64,000 nt of DNA. It comes from Rhizophagus irregularis. Taxonomy: Eukaryota > Glomeromycota > Glomeromycetes > Glomerales > Glomeraceae. Under the pieces are notes generated by a model, which had not been told where the DNA came from, did not search any database, and saw only the letters and a program-made list of their open reading frames with translations. Shown piece by piece: positions 31,207-43,390 of this stretch; the stretch's first letter is position 1, and each line of letters begins with the position of its first letter. The position numbers and the translations under genes were made by a program. The stretch covers positions 1,302,001-1,366,000 of the forward strand of contig NC_089432.1 of the NCBI RefSeq assembly GCF_026210795.1. Reading direction: 5' to 3'.

Positions 31207-33336
31207 TATTTGAATGTAGAGAAAGAGTAAAGAGTTACAATAATATGTATTACAGTGCGTTTAAATAAATCATGCATGAATAGTTGTCGATCATTTATCA
31301 TGTGATATTAATTGACCGAAAATTTGCCCAACATTATGTTGTACCAAATTCGAATAATGTAAAATCAGTAAATTTTTTTTAGGATCCTACAAAGCTTTTT
31401 CCTTTCAAATCTCAAATCTCTGGAATTATATTTGAATATATTTTTATGGGCATGTTACAGAGCAGTCATTTTAGCTTTTTTTACTAGGATTTTTTTAGCA
31501 GCCTGATGAATTCAACATCTTTATTAACACTTAAATTTCTTTAATATTATAATTTAAAGATCGTAAAGAATGAGGTTTATTAAACCCTTTACCGAATGAA
31601 AGTACAAGAATGTGATATCCTTTCTTCTAAAATTGTTAAATAATATCGGTCTATATATAATGCGGTACGTTAGCAATAATTTTTTAATTCTCAATATGAT
31701 ATCTATTATTATTGATATTTAAAAAGTATGTAAGATGTGTTTCTATTTTAGCTTTGAAGAAAAGAAATTTTGATGAATCATAGAAATATAGAATATTTCT
31801 TTTTGTTTACAAAAAGATTAGATTTAATAAATGATAAAGAACAATAAATAATATTATAGAATTGTATGTAATCAATAGAGTTTACAAAGTAATATATTAC
31901 AAGAACTACTAAATTTTTGTTTTGACGAATTTCGACAATAACGATACATAATTTTTTTTTAATTTGTTTTATTTATAAATCATCCGTTCAAATTGAGTTG
32001 TGAATTGTGACATTCTTTTACTAGTAAAAAAAAAATGAAATTTTTTAATTATCAATTTAATTGAAATATATAATTGTAGGAAAATTTTTAAGATAATGAA
32101 AACTATAAATCCTAATTATAATAAATTAAGCATCTTAAAAAAAAATAAACGAAAAATTATTACCATTCATTCTTTTCCTCCTTAAAATGTCGAAATAAAT
32201 TGAATAAATTGGGATTTGGGAATATGTTATTATTATCAAAATAAACAAAGTTACGCCAAATTACCCATTATTACCATTATGGTTATAACTTCTACTACTT
32301 TAAATAAAGATTATATAGTAAATAACTTTCTATTTAATTATTACTGCGTATATTAATCGTTTCAATAACAAAACAGTTTCTAAAATTAAAAAAAAAACAT
32401 TTGCTTTCATATCGAGTAAATCCAAAGAAACTTTGTATCGTTACATTAATACCTCATGTTTCTTTACGTCATCTAATAACAAAATATCAAAGTAATTTCA
32501 TATCTTATATATCTTATATACAATAAAAATTGATCTTTACCTATTTAAAAGTAATAAGGGTGTTTGGCAAGTTATATTACGCGTTTCTCCAAAAATTTGA
32601 TATATTATAGTAAGTTTATTTATTAGATAAAATATTGATAATACTTCACATGTTAAGTATGAGATTAGAGATTAGATACTGTAATATCGTTGACTTTATA
32701 TGAGTAATAATGCAAACTAACATATCTTATCGATACGCAGTAAGGCAGTATATTATAATCAGTATACTTACACCTGCAAATTTTCCATATAACTTTATAG
32801 ATAGATTTCAGTATACTTTTTTTATTGTCCGAAACATAAGCGTAGCACACACTTCAAATCCAAATTAGGGAATATTAAATCTAGGATCTTGTGTAACTAT
32901 CGAAATTTCATTTTTGTTATGTATATCACGCGTGTTTAATTTATTTAAGCTAAGTACACTAGTAAACTCAAGAGCTGAACTTATTTTTTCGGTAATGTAT
33001 ACATACGATAAAAATTTTATACTAAAACCATTGCTAAACTATATATTAAAAATAAATTTATCTTGAATAAAAATTTTAATAAATTTTATTTTAATTAACA
33101 ATAATAAAAGCTTTAATAATATGGGAATATTACACAATATCATATAATCTTTAATTATATGGTTTATAGGGAGTAAATCAAATCAACTATCATATTATTC
33201 ATCATTAAATCAATTAATATTACTAGTTTAGGTTAAATAACTTATAAATTAATTGTGACTCATAGATAATATAGATAATCTTGATTTTTTTTATCTATTT
33301 TATTATTAGTCACTATGTATCTATGGTTTTAAAAAA
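31207..33336. other. 2.1-kb gene-less AT-rich stretch
   Basis: It contains the gene B promoter side and long A/T runs. No ORF above 61 codons and no TIR or tandem repeat were recognised. Confidence 0.5.
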
Positions 33337-33346
33337 TATATAAATA
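33337..33346 (+). promoter_or_regulatory. TATA-like box of the small hydrophobic ORF
   Basis: TATATAAATA lies about 130 bp before the ATG at 33477. It is followed by a C/T-rich, A-rich leader (ttacaaatcttacaaaac) that looks like a fungal 5' UTR. Position and motif only. Confidence 0.4.
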
Positions 33347-33476
33347 CCCTTAATTTCCTCAAGAAAAAAATCAAAAACCAAATTTCAATATTATTATTTT
33401 TCAAATCTTACAAATCTTACAAAACTTTTATCAATCACCTAAATTTCAATTCAAATTTTTAACTTGCAATTACAAA

Positions 33477-33950
33477 ATGTCTTATCATTTGTGTCCAAAT
33501 ATTGTTAATACTATTTTAAATGAATTTCCTATCAATAAATGTTACAATCACCCTCAACCTATCATTGAAACTTCTCAACATAATTTACCATTACTTACCG
33601 GATTTTTTTACATTCTTTTTATAATTCTCCTCATACATACCAACATTCTCAATAATGCAATTGTCCTAATTTTCCACTTATTGAAATTCATGTGCACTAT
33701 AATCTTATCTCTTTCTAATCTCCCTACTCTTCATTTCTCTAATATATTTCATTCTTTTGAACATTTATTATTATCTATATTATTATCAAATCTCCTTTAT
33801 CTATTATATATATTATTATCCATTCTTTTTCATTTTCTTTATTTACTTAACTGTATAATTCATATTCTCATCTTTTCTTATTCTTTACTTTATAGAGTAA
33901 TCTATTTAGTAAATATTATTATCCTTTTAATTTCTCAACAATTTAATTAA
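33477..33950 (+). CDS. Small, very hydrophobic putative membrane protein
   Basis: This is a 157-aa ORF with ATG after a pyrimidine/A-rich leader and a TATA-like box. The first 35 residues are polar (MSYHLCPNIVNTILNEFPIN...). From about residue 38 nearly everything is Leu, Ile, Phe, Tyr or Ser, readable as three to four membrane spans (FFYILFIILLIH, IVLIFHLLKFMCTIILSLS, a long LLLSILLSNLLYLLYILLS stretch, IIHILIFSYSLLYRVIYLV). I do not recognise a family. Leu/Ile-rich ORFs can arise by chance in T-rich DNA, but this one is longer than the other spurious ORFs around it and has a plausible promoter. Treat it as a candidate gene. Confidence 0.45.
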   Translation: MSYHLCPNIVNTILNEFPINKCYNHPQPIIETSQHNLPLLTGFFYILFIILLIHTNILNNAIVLIFHLLKFMCTIILSLSNLPTLHFSNIFHSFEHLLLSILLSNLLYLLYILLSILFHFLYLLNCIIHILIFSYSLLYRVIYLVNIIILLISQQFN

Positions 33951-34037
33951 ATAATCTTATATTACGTAGCTTGGCCCATTGCTTACCAAATATAGCATGG
34001 AGACGTAATCTTTCCCCTTTGGTCAACTTGGGATTTC

Positions 34038-34287
34038 TTGACCATTCTTAGATAGATAATTTTTACAAGGGGATCGTTTGCATCGCCCATGAAGCATTGC
34101 ACTGTGCTAATTGGTGTCAGAGAGATTCTTTGTCTTGTAAAAATTTACCCTTTCTTGATCATTTGACCATTCTTAGATAGATAAATTTTATAAGGGGATC
34201 GTTTGCATCGCCCATGAAGCATTGCACTGTGCTAATTGGTGTCAGAGAGATCCTTTGTCTTGTAAAATTTACCTTTCTTGATCATTT
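34038..34287. repeat. 125-bp non-coding tandem duplication
   Basis: Units 34038-34162 and 34163-34287 are nearly identical, including 'ggggatcgtttgcatcgccc', 'atgaagcattgcactgtgct' and 'aattggtgtcagagaga'. They are clearly GC-richer than the surroundings. No ORF spans them and neither tRNA boxes nor a known snRNA motif is recognisable. The conserved core suggests a structured RNA gene or a fragment of a repeat family. Confidence 0.85.
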
Positions 34288-34769
34288 GATCTATCTCATG
34301 TGATTTCCTTCTTCACATGTGATACCCTTTATTTCATTCCTTTGTCGAGTTCTTTCCTTAATAACTTATCAACTCAACAAAAATCCATCACCGTTGGTTC
34401 CACAATTTCTGTGTCCAAGTTCAATTCTTGGAGGTGATTTTCTTATTAATTAGTTTATCTTCTTTTTTTCTTCTTTTATAGGGAATTCCAGACGAAAATT
34501 ACAAATTAGATTTTGGGGAAATATTATTTAACAAGATGTAGGTGAGGTATTTTCATATTTTTATAGTTCTCGCCACTACTGATAAGTGTCTCCCAATGCT
34601 TTACCTCTCAAACAAGAAATTGTTTTTTTTTCCGCGTTAAAGTAGGTGTTCGCAAGTCATTACGCAAGGTACTGTATTTTTAAATAACTTTGAGTATCTT
34701 TGATTTGGAACGATGTCAAAAAACTTTCTAACAAAGCTTATTTCATTAAAATATTTGAAAGCATAGAGG
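34288..34769. other. Spacer
   Basis: Mixed pyrimidine-rich sequence with no gene recognised. Confidence 0.5.
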
Positions 34770-34955
34770 CCCTATAAAAAATTTTATCCGTTATTTCTGT
34801 AAAAACTCCGTGAAAATGAGCCTTTCACGGATCCATTCACGGAAAATGCAAATAATTCGATAAATTCCGTGATATAAAGTTATTAATTCCGAAAATATGA
34901 GCCTTTTACGAAAAAAAGATGGAATAAAAAAAACAAATTGACTTTTTTTACAGGG
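34770..34955. mobile_element. MITE, CCCTATAAAAAATTTTATCCG subfamily, 186 bp
   Basis: It has the same length and overall sequence as 2680-2865. AGG at 34767-34769 and 34956-34958 is the 3-bp target duplication. High similarity of the two copies points to fairly recent activity. Confidence 0.87.
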
Positions 34956-35902
34956 AGGAAGTATTGAGAAAGGTGGAGTCTCGCTGAACAAAATTGAAAG
35001 ACAAACTGTTCAAAAAAATCGAACTGGAAAATACAGGGGAAAATAAATTATTTTTCAAGTGCCTTACTAAAAAAATTCATTCCAGTCTCTATTCTGATTC
35101 TCTTTTACCAATCAAAAGAGTTTATAAGTGGAAAGGATAAGAGAGAAATGGAGGAAAGGAAGTATGTGAACAAGAGTGGAAAGAAAAAGTAAGAGGCGAG
35201 AAGGAAGAGAGATCTCTTCAGACTATTCTTTTCTATGGCAATTTTTTTTTTGTGCTCAACAAACTAAAAATTCCAACCTGAATTTTTCTGACAGTACCCA
35301 ATGACCTAAACGTACAGTCCTTCTCCAGACCATACTGATGACTTCCTGGAAGCAGGACCGTCAAAGACTTAATCTTCGATTTTATTTCTTTTTATTTTTT
35401 TTATTGTTAATTTGTTATTAATCATAGTGAGTCAAATTACCCTTTAACTAGTAGTGTAGGTTTCACAGTACGAATAACTTGAGTTATGGACGTTTCGTCA
35501 ACAAGAGTTAGCTGTGATTAGATTTTAAATGTAAAATAAACACTCAAATTTAACATTTTTATTTATTACTAAGACAACTTCATTGTAAAAAATAACAAGC
35601 AAAAAATATACTTTAATCCCATTACAATCTTTTACAGAAATTTCTCATGCAACGACAAGTCAATTTTGTGAAATTCAATTTCATTTAAGTAATTTTTTTA
35701 GGACAAATTAAAGAACAATAAATCTCAGTCTAAGTATCAAACAATAAATAAAAAACCATTGCGGGCACGGTATTGTGTTTAACGACTCATAATAAATATT
35801 TTTATGATAAATTAACATTATATTTGATATATAATTAAGGGGATAAAACCTAAGCCTAACTTTTATATTAATAAACGAAAAACTAAAAATTAAAAAAAAT
35901 TC
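34956..35902. other. Gene-less stretch 3' of kinase-Sel1 gene C
   Basis: It includes a purine-rich run (about 35100-35215, GGAAAG/AGAGAA-like) and AT-rich sequence. I see no ORF. Confidence 0.5.
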
Positions 35903-38089
35903 TTAATTTATTTTACATGAACTATGTTTCTTCCTAATCTTAAATCTTTTTAATTTATTTTGGGCATCTCTATTTCCTTGTTCAGCAGATTTTTTATACC
36001 AATGATATGCTTTGTCCATATCTTTATCTATTCCGTCTCCAATTTCAAACATGTAAGCAAGACGGCATTGAGCTATATCATATCCTAAATTTGCAGCCTT
36101 TTGATATAATTCAAATGCTTTATGTTCACTAATATCAGTACCAATTCCATATTGATAACAATATGCTAAATTACCTATTCCAGGTATACTTCCTAGATTT
36201 GCTGCTTTTCGATACAATTCAAATGCCTTTTCCCTATCAATACTAGTTCCAATTTCATTATCATAACAATTTCCCAATTGTGCTATTCCTTCTGGGTATT
36301 CTCCTTCAGCTGATTTTTTAAATAATTCAAATGCTTTGTTATAATCTATATTAACACCAATCCCATATAAATAACAATTTCCAAGATCATATTGAGCTAT
36401 ATTATTTCCTAAATTTGCTGCTTTTTGAAATAATTCTATTGCCTTCTGTTTATTAACGTTAGTTCCGATTCCAGAATAGTAAAAATTACCAAGTAAATCA
36501 ATATAATTTGAATTTTGTTGATTATTTAATAACCAACTAAAAATTTCTTGTGGTGTTGTATTTTGTTCTTCAAGATAACTAAGAATTTCTTGCTTTTCAT
36601 TACTACGCATATTAAGGATATCTTCAATTATTTTATCAACTATTACACTATAATTTTTATTCTCATCAATCTTATTTGTTTGATCATTTGATGGCATTAA
36701 TGATAACATTTCTTTTGTATTCATTGTACCAAATTCTTGTATAATCTGTGACAATTCTCCATGAAATGAATTGTACATATTACTTTTAGGTACTTCGGCA
36801 GTATTTGTATTTAGCAGATGTTTACTTGGTCGAACAGTTGTATTAGGATCTTTTGCAATTATGGCTTTCAATTCGGAAACAACTTGTTTAATAGGTGGAC
36901 GATTGTCGGGTTCACTATTCCAACAATCTAAAGGAAAAATAAATTTTAGTTAAAGTAATATTATCGCAATTTAATAAATAAATTTATATTTACATTTACC
37001 TGTATAAATATTCATATAATTTTCGGGTGTATCAGGAATAGGGTTTTCTCTGAGACCTTGTAAAATTTCTATGGCCAAACTTTGATCATATGGTTTATCA
37101 TGAAAAGGTGGATGACCGCTGGATATTTCCCATAAGAGAATACCAATACTGTAAACGTCACTCTTTTCATCTAATGAGTATGATTGTTGATTGTCATCAT
37201 TTCTTTGATTAACCAATACTTTTGGGTCAACATAAGGAATCACTCCAAACAATCTTTCTTGATAATTGGTCATTTCTTCAATCCTTCTTGATAATCCAAA
37301 ATCAGCCAGTTTGATAGTGTTTTGATGGACTAGTACATTATTGGAGTGCTATTATTCAATGTAAATAATTAATTAATTAACGTACTTATGGCAAATAAAA
37401 TATAAATAATTTACCAAATCTCTATGCACAATCCCTTCGTCGTGTAGACATGATACCGCATGAGTCAATTGGAACGCCAGTTTTAACTTTTCATTCCAAG
37501 TGAGATTATCAAAATTCTCTTTTAAATAATCTCGAAGAGTGCCACTATCGGCATATTCCATAACTAATAAATATTTTTTTGGATTATCGTTTTGAATTTC
37601 TTAAAAAAAAAAGAAAAGAAAAGAAAAATTATTTTAAAAATTTCGTTAGCTAATTATAATAATATGATATTAAAATGTTATCATACCTTGATCAGGAGTT
37701 GTAATACCACAAAAACGAATAACATTCTCATGGAAATCAACTTCGCGTTGAAGTCTAAGCTAAAATTATAAAGAATATTAAATAAGAATGTAACATCGTA
37801 TATTAGTATATGTTTTATGTGTGTATAGATAAATTATAATTACCTCGTTGACAATTTCTTTTACTGTAGCATTGTTGAGATTAAAAAAAGATTTTAATGC
37901 AAAAAATTTATCAGAATTTTTCCAATTTGCGCGATAGACTTTCCCGAACCCTCCGGAACCAATTTCTTGAATATCGTTAAAATGTTTATATTCGTAATGC
38001 TTAAAATAATGTTTTGTAATAGCCTCATCAATCCAATTAATCCATTCATTTGAATTTTCGGTAGTATTTAATTCGATATTATTAGACAT
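35903..38089 (-). CDS. Protein kinase with Sel1 repeats, gene C
   Basis: Five exons are 38089-37844, 37759-37687, 37599-37415, 37348-37000 and 36927-35903 (625 aa). First-exon (246 bp) and second-exon (73 bp) lengths equal those of gene B. The kinase has GSGGFGKV from residue 44, K66 in ALKSF, VHRDL/HSNNVLVHQ across an intron, ADFGLSR, YVDPKVL in place of APE, and WNSEPDNRPPIKQ. The Sel1 solenoid has about five repeats (GNFYYSGIG, GNCYLYGIG, GNCYDNEIG, AYCYQYGIG, AYMFEIGDG) and ends KRFKIRKKHSSCKIN. It is the closest relative of gene B, 7 kb away in the same orientation, so local duplication is likely. It is probably an active kinase with a protein-binding solenoid; the partner is unknown. 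Confidence 0.92.
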
Positions 38090-38349
38090 TATTGAGTTTT
38101 GTAAAAAATTTAATATTTTTCAAAAAAAAAAAGAGGGAAGAGAAGAAAAAAAATTTCCAACCGTATTACATACGTTTAATGTCTATTTATGTAACTGACG
38201 ATCAATTAACAGTACACAAGTGTAATATGAAACTAACACAGAATTTTGGACCGCACACATATATATTTTTTGTTTTAAGCCCGCGTTTCGTTGATCCCTG
38301 CTGCAAAAAGGTGACTATCATATTCTTAATATGGTTAATATGGTATAGT

Positions 38350-38698
38350 AAAGTTAGCCGGTCTATTGACCGGTTAAGACGGTTAAGGCTAAGGGTAATT
38401 TAACCGTTTAACCGGCTAAGTTGTCGTTAAAATTGTTTTAAAATCATCGATAACTTAATTTTTATTAATTTTTTTTTTTTATATTCAGTTATTTTATATA
38501 ATAAAACTACCCCTCAAATCTTCAAGTGTTAAAAACTTAAAGTTATAAATTAGGTAAATATTATAAGATTTGGATTTTCGTGGTACATAGTAAATTCCGG
38601 TCAATTGTCAATGCCAGCTAGAATTAAGGTTTAACCGGCCAATTAACCGGTTAACCGGTTAAAGGATCGGGCAATCTTTTGGACCGGATCCAAACTTT
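38350..38698. repeat. CCGGTTAA-rich non-autonomous element
   Basis: Multiple CCGGTTAA / TTAACCGG units lie in inverted arrangement at both ends, with terminal AAAGTT...AACTTT and GGACCGGATCC. A clear target duplication is not seen. A remnant of the same family is at 21955. Confidence 0.55.
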
Positions 38699-38819
38699 AA
38701 TCCATATTTATCATTATTTTTGCAAAAATCTTTTCTGATATTGGAAAGTAAAATAATGATGGATTAATTGCATATTAAACTATAGTTAATAATATACATG
38801 TTGCTGAAACTCAGTAATT

Positions 38820-39110
38820 TCGGCATAATTTCAGGTTTCGGTTTCGGCCAGTCATTCTCGAAACTGAAAACGCCGAAAGTTGAGATTCAGGATCGAAATT
38901 TTCTGGCCATTATGAATTTTGTGTAACATTTGTGTAATACAAAATTCCATTGCAGGCGTGAATAGCATTCTCACCTGGTGGCTAAACTTTTATCCCGTGT
39001 CACGTGATATATGGTTCTGGCCGGCACCACAAATTTGACCAGAATTACCAAATTTACCAAATAATTTCGGCCATGTGCTTAAATTTCGGCCATATTTTCG
39101 GAAAATTTCG
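38820..39110. repeat. Degenerate TTTCGGCC-rich repeat
   Basis: Repeated 'tttcggcc' and 'ggccgaaa'-like words plus 'ccggcaccacaaatttg' resemble the interior of the hAT MITE at 42539-43059. No clean ends are seen. Confidence 0.45.
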
Positions 39111-40928
39111 GCTACATGTATAGTTCATAACATGTAAGGAACGTATTTAACAAAATTTACTGTAAATTTAAAAGAATTTCAATAAAAATAAAGATATTAT
39201 TTTAAACGGAAAATTATATAGTATTTAAATGTTAAAATAATGCACAATATTTCAAGATGAAAATTTTCTTTTAAGATATTACTAAGTGAATTCTATTTCA
39301 GATTTCAATTTACGTCAGCCCCAATAGTCTCAGTATTTCTGGTAGTTTCGCATTTTTACCTTTATCGTACTTGAAAAAAATTAGGATTAGAAGAACCAAG
39401 AGAATCAAGTAAAAGTTTACGAGACCCCATGACAGGTTAATTTAAATTTTTTTTTCATTCAAGTTCTGATTTCTGAATAATACGAATAATTTACAACACA
39501 AAATCCGAAATTGGTATATTTTAATTATTAGTGACTATCGGGTACCAGCATATTCTATTCGAATATTTTTTTATTTCATTTTTAAAAAAAATTCATAAAT
39601 TAGATATTAATTATCATATTAAGTGTAATATATAATGTATATAATGAAAATATATTATAAATAGTTATTGTTATATGAATAATTTCTTAAATTGTAGTGA
39701 TATTCAATTAGAAAGATCTTAATTATAAGAGTCTGAAATAAGCGTGTCCAGCTAAACACGACGGATGGCAAGTCTAAATTATAATAAATTTTGAAGCAAT
39801 AATTTAATTTATCCCGTCAATAATATCAATTTATTAGTGATTTTTTTTCAGCTAGCAAATTTGACTACGTGTATTACTTAATAATGATTTTTTTTATAGT
39901 CGCCAAAACTCAGAAATTATTAATAAAGGGAATGACGCTATTACTACTTATATTATTACCCGCAAATAACATTATAGCTGATAAACAAATTTTACTATGT
40001 TTATTCTTATAGGTGGTTTTCTGCTTAGTTCGGATAATTAACAAATCTAAAATGTAATTTGATAATTCCACACACGTATCATTTGTGTATTAGTAAAACT
40101 CAATATGAAAACATTAACATATTTAATTAAATTTTGTTTAAAAACAAAACAAAACAAATATACAAAAACCTACAGATGTTGCACCAATCCCAATGGCATA
40201 TGTTATCTACTCCATGTGACCGTTGTTGAATATTTCAATAATATTAAACTTCACTCACAAATCCAAACGTACGCTAGAGATACCAGCTTATTTAAAAAAA
40301 TTACGTTGAAATTTGTTAATATTATTGTCATTTCTATTTATTCCTCATGTGAAAGAAAATAATTTGCTTGTAGAAAGAAAAAGGCCGAGATTAAAAAAAA
40401 AAACAATGGAATTTTCTACGTAATATTATTAAGTTTTATTTTTTAATTATTTGGGTATATTTAACATTCATCATAGAAGCTTATAGGAGTTAAAATAAGC
40501 GTCATTCTCTTTTTAATCACGGTTTATAGGTTAAAAAATAAAATTTTTTATGACTATTTAGATGGAAACTACAATTTTGATAAAATTTGTTGTAATATTT
40601 TATTATACCATATTATTTATGAGCATTGTAATTTTTCAAGATAAACATTTGAAATTAATATAATGTTAAATTTAATCACTTGTTCTCAGAAATTTATAAA
40701 GTTGGATACTAGCAGAAAATGTATGAAATTATAGAACAAGCGGATATTGATATATATTTATTTTTAAAAAGATCATAAAATGAATAAATAATATTCTTTG
40801 ATTTAGTTATCAAGGTCAAGAATAATTTCTTTAGGACAAGAAATAATATTAATTTTTAAAGTCGAAAAGTAGTAATTATGATTGTCCTTGCACTAACTCA
40901 CTAACTGCAAATTTTTTTTTTAGCAACC
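39111..40928. other. Gene-less AT-rich stretch
   Basis: One ORF of 85 codons (40105-40362) shows no motif. No repeat or RNA was recognised. Confidence 0.5.
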
Positions 40929-41660
40929 ATGTCTAAAAGTGTACCATTTGTCCGCAAATGGTCTGATGCTCATTCTGAACCACAGTACTTTAATACCCAG
41001 GAGGATCTTGAAAAGCACGTCTTTCGTGATCACGTAAAGTCAACTGAATTATCGTAAGCTTTGAGAAGAGTCCTTTGGTTCCTTTAACTTTCTCTAAGTT
41101 TTCTTCTTATGACAGATCTTTTATTCGAGTTTATCGATGTATCTGGGAAGGTTGTAAAGAGCAACTGAGTAATATTACTAAGCTAGAAGGTATGAAAAAA
41201 AATATTCTAAGTATTACAACAATTATAATAAACTAGTAATCACATTCTCGCAGTGCATTTATGGGATCACACTAAATAGAAGCCAAAGCCACTTAAGGTG
41301 GGTTTAAACCTGTTTTTGCCCGAATTGATCACGTTGAATTTATTTCTTTCGTGTTTAGTGCCCAATCTGTGATCATTCGCGTCAATTTTGAACTACATCA
41401 TCACTTAATTTATCGCCATAATGATAGCGTTATGGATTACGCAGGCGCAAATTATATGACGAAACATGAAAATGGTACTTTCTATTCATTTTATATATTA
41501 AAATTAAAATCCTATGATATGTTTTATCACTTTTATGTAATTTCTTTGAAGATTATAAACGTGATGATAATCGTTATTATGGTAAAAGCAATGATGAAAT
41601 TATATGGGAAACACTTTGGTGCTATTATAATGATCCGAAGAAAGTTGTAGTGTAATTTAA
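40929..41660 (+). pseudogene. C2H2 zinc-finger gene, degenerate
   Basis: Exon 1 (40929-41053) starts MSKSVPFVRKWSDAHSEPQY. Exon 2 (41116-41189) and exon 3 (from 41254) complete a finger, YRCIWEGCKEQL...KLEVHLWDH (C-X4-C...H-X3-H). A TAG at 41277-41279 follows, but the frame goes on KPKPLK and, after another GT-AG intron, CPICDHS, the start of a second finger. A frameshift then separates it from HHHLIYRHND and, after a further intron, YKRDDNRYYGKSNDEIIW. Splice sites are still good. It may act in nucleic-acid binding if intact alleles exist. A short 74-aa product ending at the TAG is possible, which would make it a small one-finger protein. Confidence 0.65.
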
Positions 41661-42189
41661 TGCTATTAAATATCATGATGAAGGTAATGATTTTTCATTT
41701 TTATTACATCCTTGGATTAAATATAACATTTTTTTTTTGTTTCAATTCTTTCCGCAACGCTGTAATGCAACTCTTAATACTAGAATTGAGTGACTGATTT
41801 TTAAATGATGATTTTGCCTCAAAACTATGAAAAACTATGACTTAGAGCAAGATAATTTTTTTCGATATAATTAATATATTTGGTCTATACATTTTTCGAC
41901 TGCAATTTTGCACTTAAATGACATCATTTTACTTTGCTATATCCAAACGTTTGAGTGCTATATCTTTAGTATATGGAGTAATTTTTTTCCACTTGTCTTT
42001 ATGAACTATAGCATTTCGGCGTTTTTTATAAAGACCAATACTTAATAATTCCATTCCTCTGCTTTTTTATGCATTCTATTAGTTTTATATTCAATTTTAT
42101 CCTTGAATAATTTCTTGATATTATTGAATTGATCTACTTCGTCCAAACCTTCATTAAATCTCATTAATAAACAATCGTAAAAGAAAATT

Positions 42190-43390
42190 ACTTTCAACCC
42201 AAAGGACAAAAAGCGGTTGAGAATGTTAAGAAATGGCCTGAAAAAATCATGCTATTAATTTCTCATAAATAGAAATGCTTTAGTAAAAGCCTACCCAATT
42301 TTACGGCTACTGATAGAGTTATAGATGAATCTAAATTAGTTGCAACTTTTGCTATTATGAGATGAGATTTTCCACATAATCCAAAAGATTACGAAATCAA
42401 TATTAATTGGGTCGAAGGGAAACAAACAAAGAATAACACTCATCGTAGTCCAGAAGATTTGGTATTCCATTTCCAACAATTAAATATCTTATCTTGACTC
42501 AAAAAGTGGTAAATCTTCAAAACCAGATATACCAATCATAGGGATGATTACGGTTCACTAACCGATGACTCGAACCTGAGCCGGTTCATAGGTGGTTCGG
42601 TTCGGTTTGGTTCGCGAGTAAACCAGGTGAACCATCGACTCAATTGATTTTTTTATAGCATTTAGATCATCTAATTAATGATAGTCAAAATTTAATATTA
42701 CTTACCAAAGCTAATTTTGGATTTCCAAAACTAAAACACTCTGGTCGAAATTTCCGAAACTGGCCGAAATTACCAAAACTTAGCCGAAACTTCCGAAACT
42801 TGGCCAAAGCTACCGAAACTGGCCGAAATTATCTGGAAATCACGTGGTATTCCATTTGTAACACATTTTCGGGTTTTGTAAGATACAAAATTTCCTTTTT
42901 TGGAAATTAGTGTAACATCACGTGACATTAGTTAACTCCGGCCAGAATTACAGAATTTAGCCGTGAGTCGATGGTTCACCCGGTTCACTCACTCACTCAC
43001 GAACCGAGTCGAACCGCCAATGAACCGAACCGGTTCGGTTCGAACCATGAGCATCCCTAACCAATCATAAATAATAATGATATTAAATTGCTTTGTACTA
43101 ATTGTTTTACGAAAGATGAAGCTACTCTTGCAAATTTTTCCTCCTAAAGAAGCTTCAATTACTCTTAATGGAAATTTTCTCATGAACCTTGATTTACTCT
43201 TGAAGCTTCAGCAGAGGAAATAAGTGTAAAAATTCTTCAGCTAAAAATTCTCTTATTGTAAGTACTAGTATGGGTCCTTTTAAAACAACAGGTATATTAG
43301 GTCCTGAAATTGATCTTGTTGCTGCAGCTGATGCTAGTGCGGAAATAACGCCATATCTGCTGATTTGTGGAATTTACAATAATCGTCTTT
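42190..43390 (+). pseudogene. Degenerate gene of unknown family, split by a MITE
   Basis: Pieces on the plus strand read GQKAVENVKKWPEKIMLLIS, FTATDRVIDESKLVATFAI, DFPHNPKDYEIN, SPEDLVFHFQQLNIL, then DSKSGKSSKPDIPI. After the inserted element come INNNDIKLLCTNCFTKDEAT and, near the end, GPFKTTGILGPEIDLVAAAD with ASAEI. Several stops and frameshifts are present. The CTNCFT and 'GP.I.L.A.ADASAE' text is reminiscent of fungal secreted or GPI-anchored proteins of unknown function; I offer that as a guess only. Confidence 0.5.
42539..43059. mobile_element. 521-bp hAT MITE (TAGGGATG ends, GGTTCGGTTCGG subterminal repeats)
   Basis: It begins TAGGGATGATTACGGTTC and ends GAACCATGAGCATCCCTA, with GGTTCGG/CCGAACC units at each end and GGCCGAAA-type repeats in the middle. 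ACCAATCA at 42531-42538 and 43060-43067 is a perfect 8-bp target duplication, diagnostic of hAT. Removing the element and one duplication joins two pieces of one reading frame. Confidence 0.88.

Noticed and set aside
34038-34287. tRNA, 5S rRNA or spliceosomal snRNA in the duplicated unit
   Set aside because: No A/B boxes, no anticodon arm and no known snRNA core could be found; left as unknown.
40105-40362. 85-aa ORF in AT-rich DNA
   Set aside because: No recognisable motif; length is expected by chance given the number of such ORFs.
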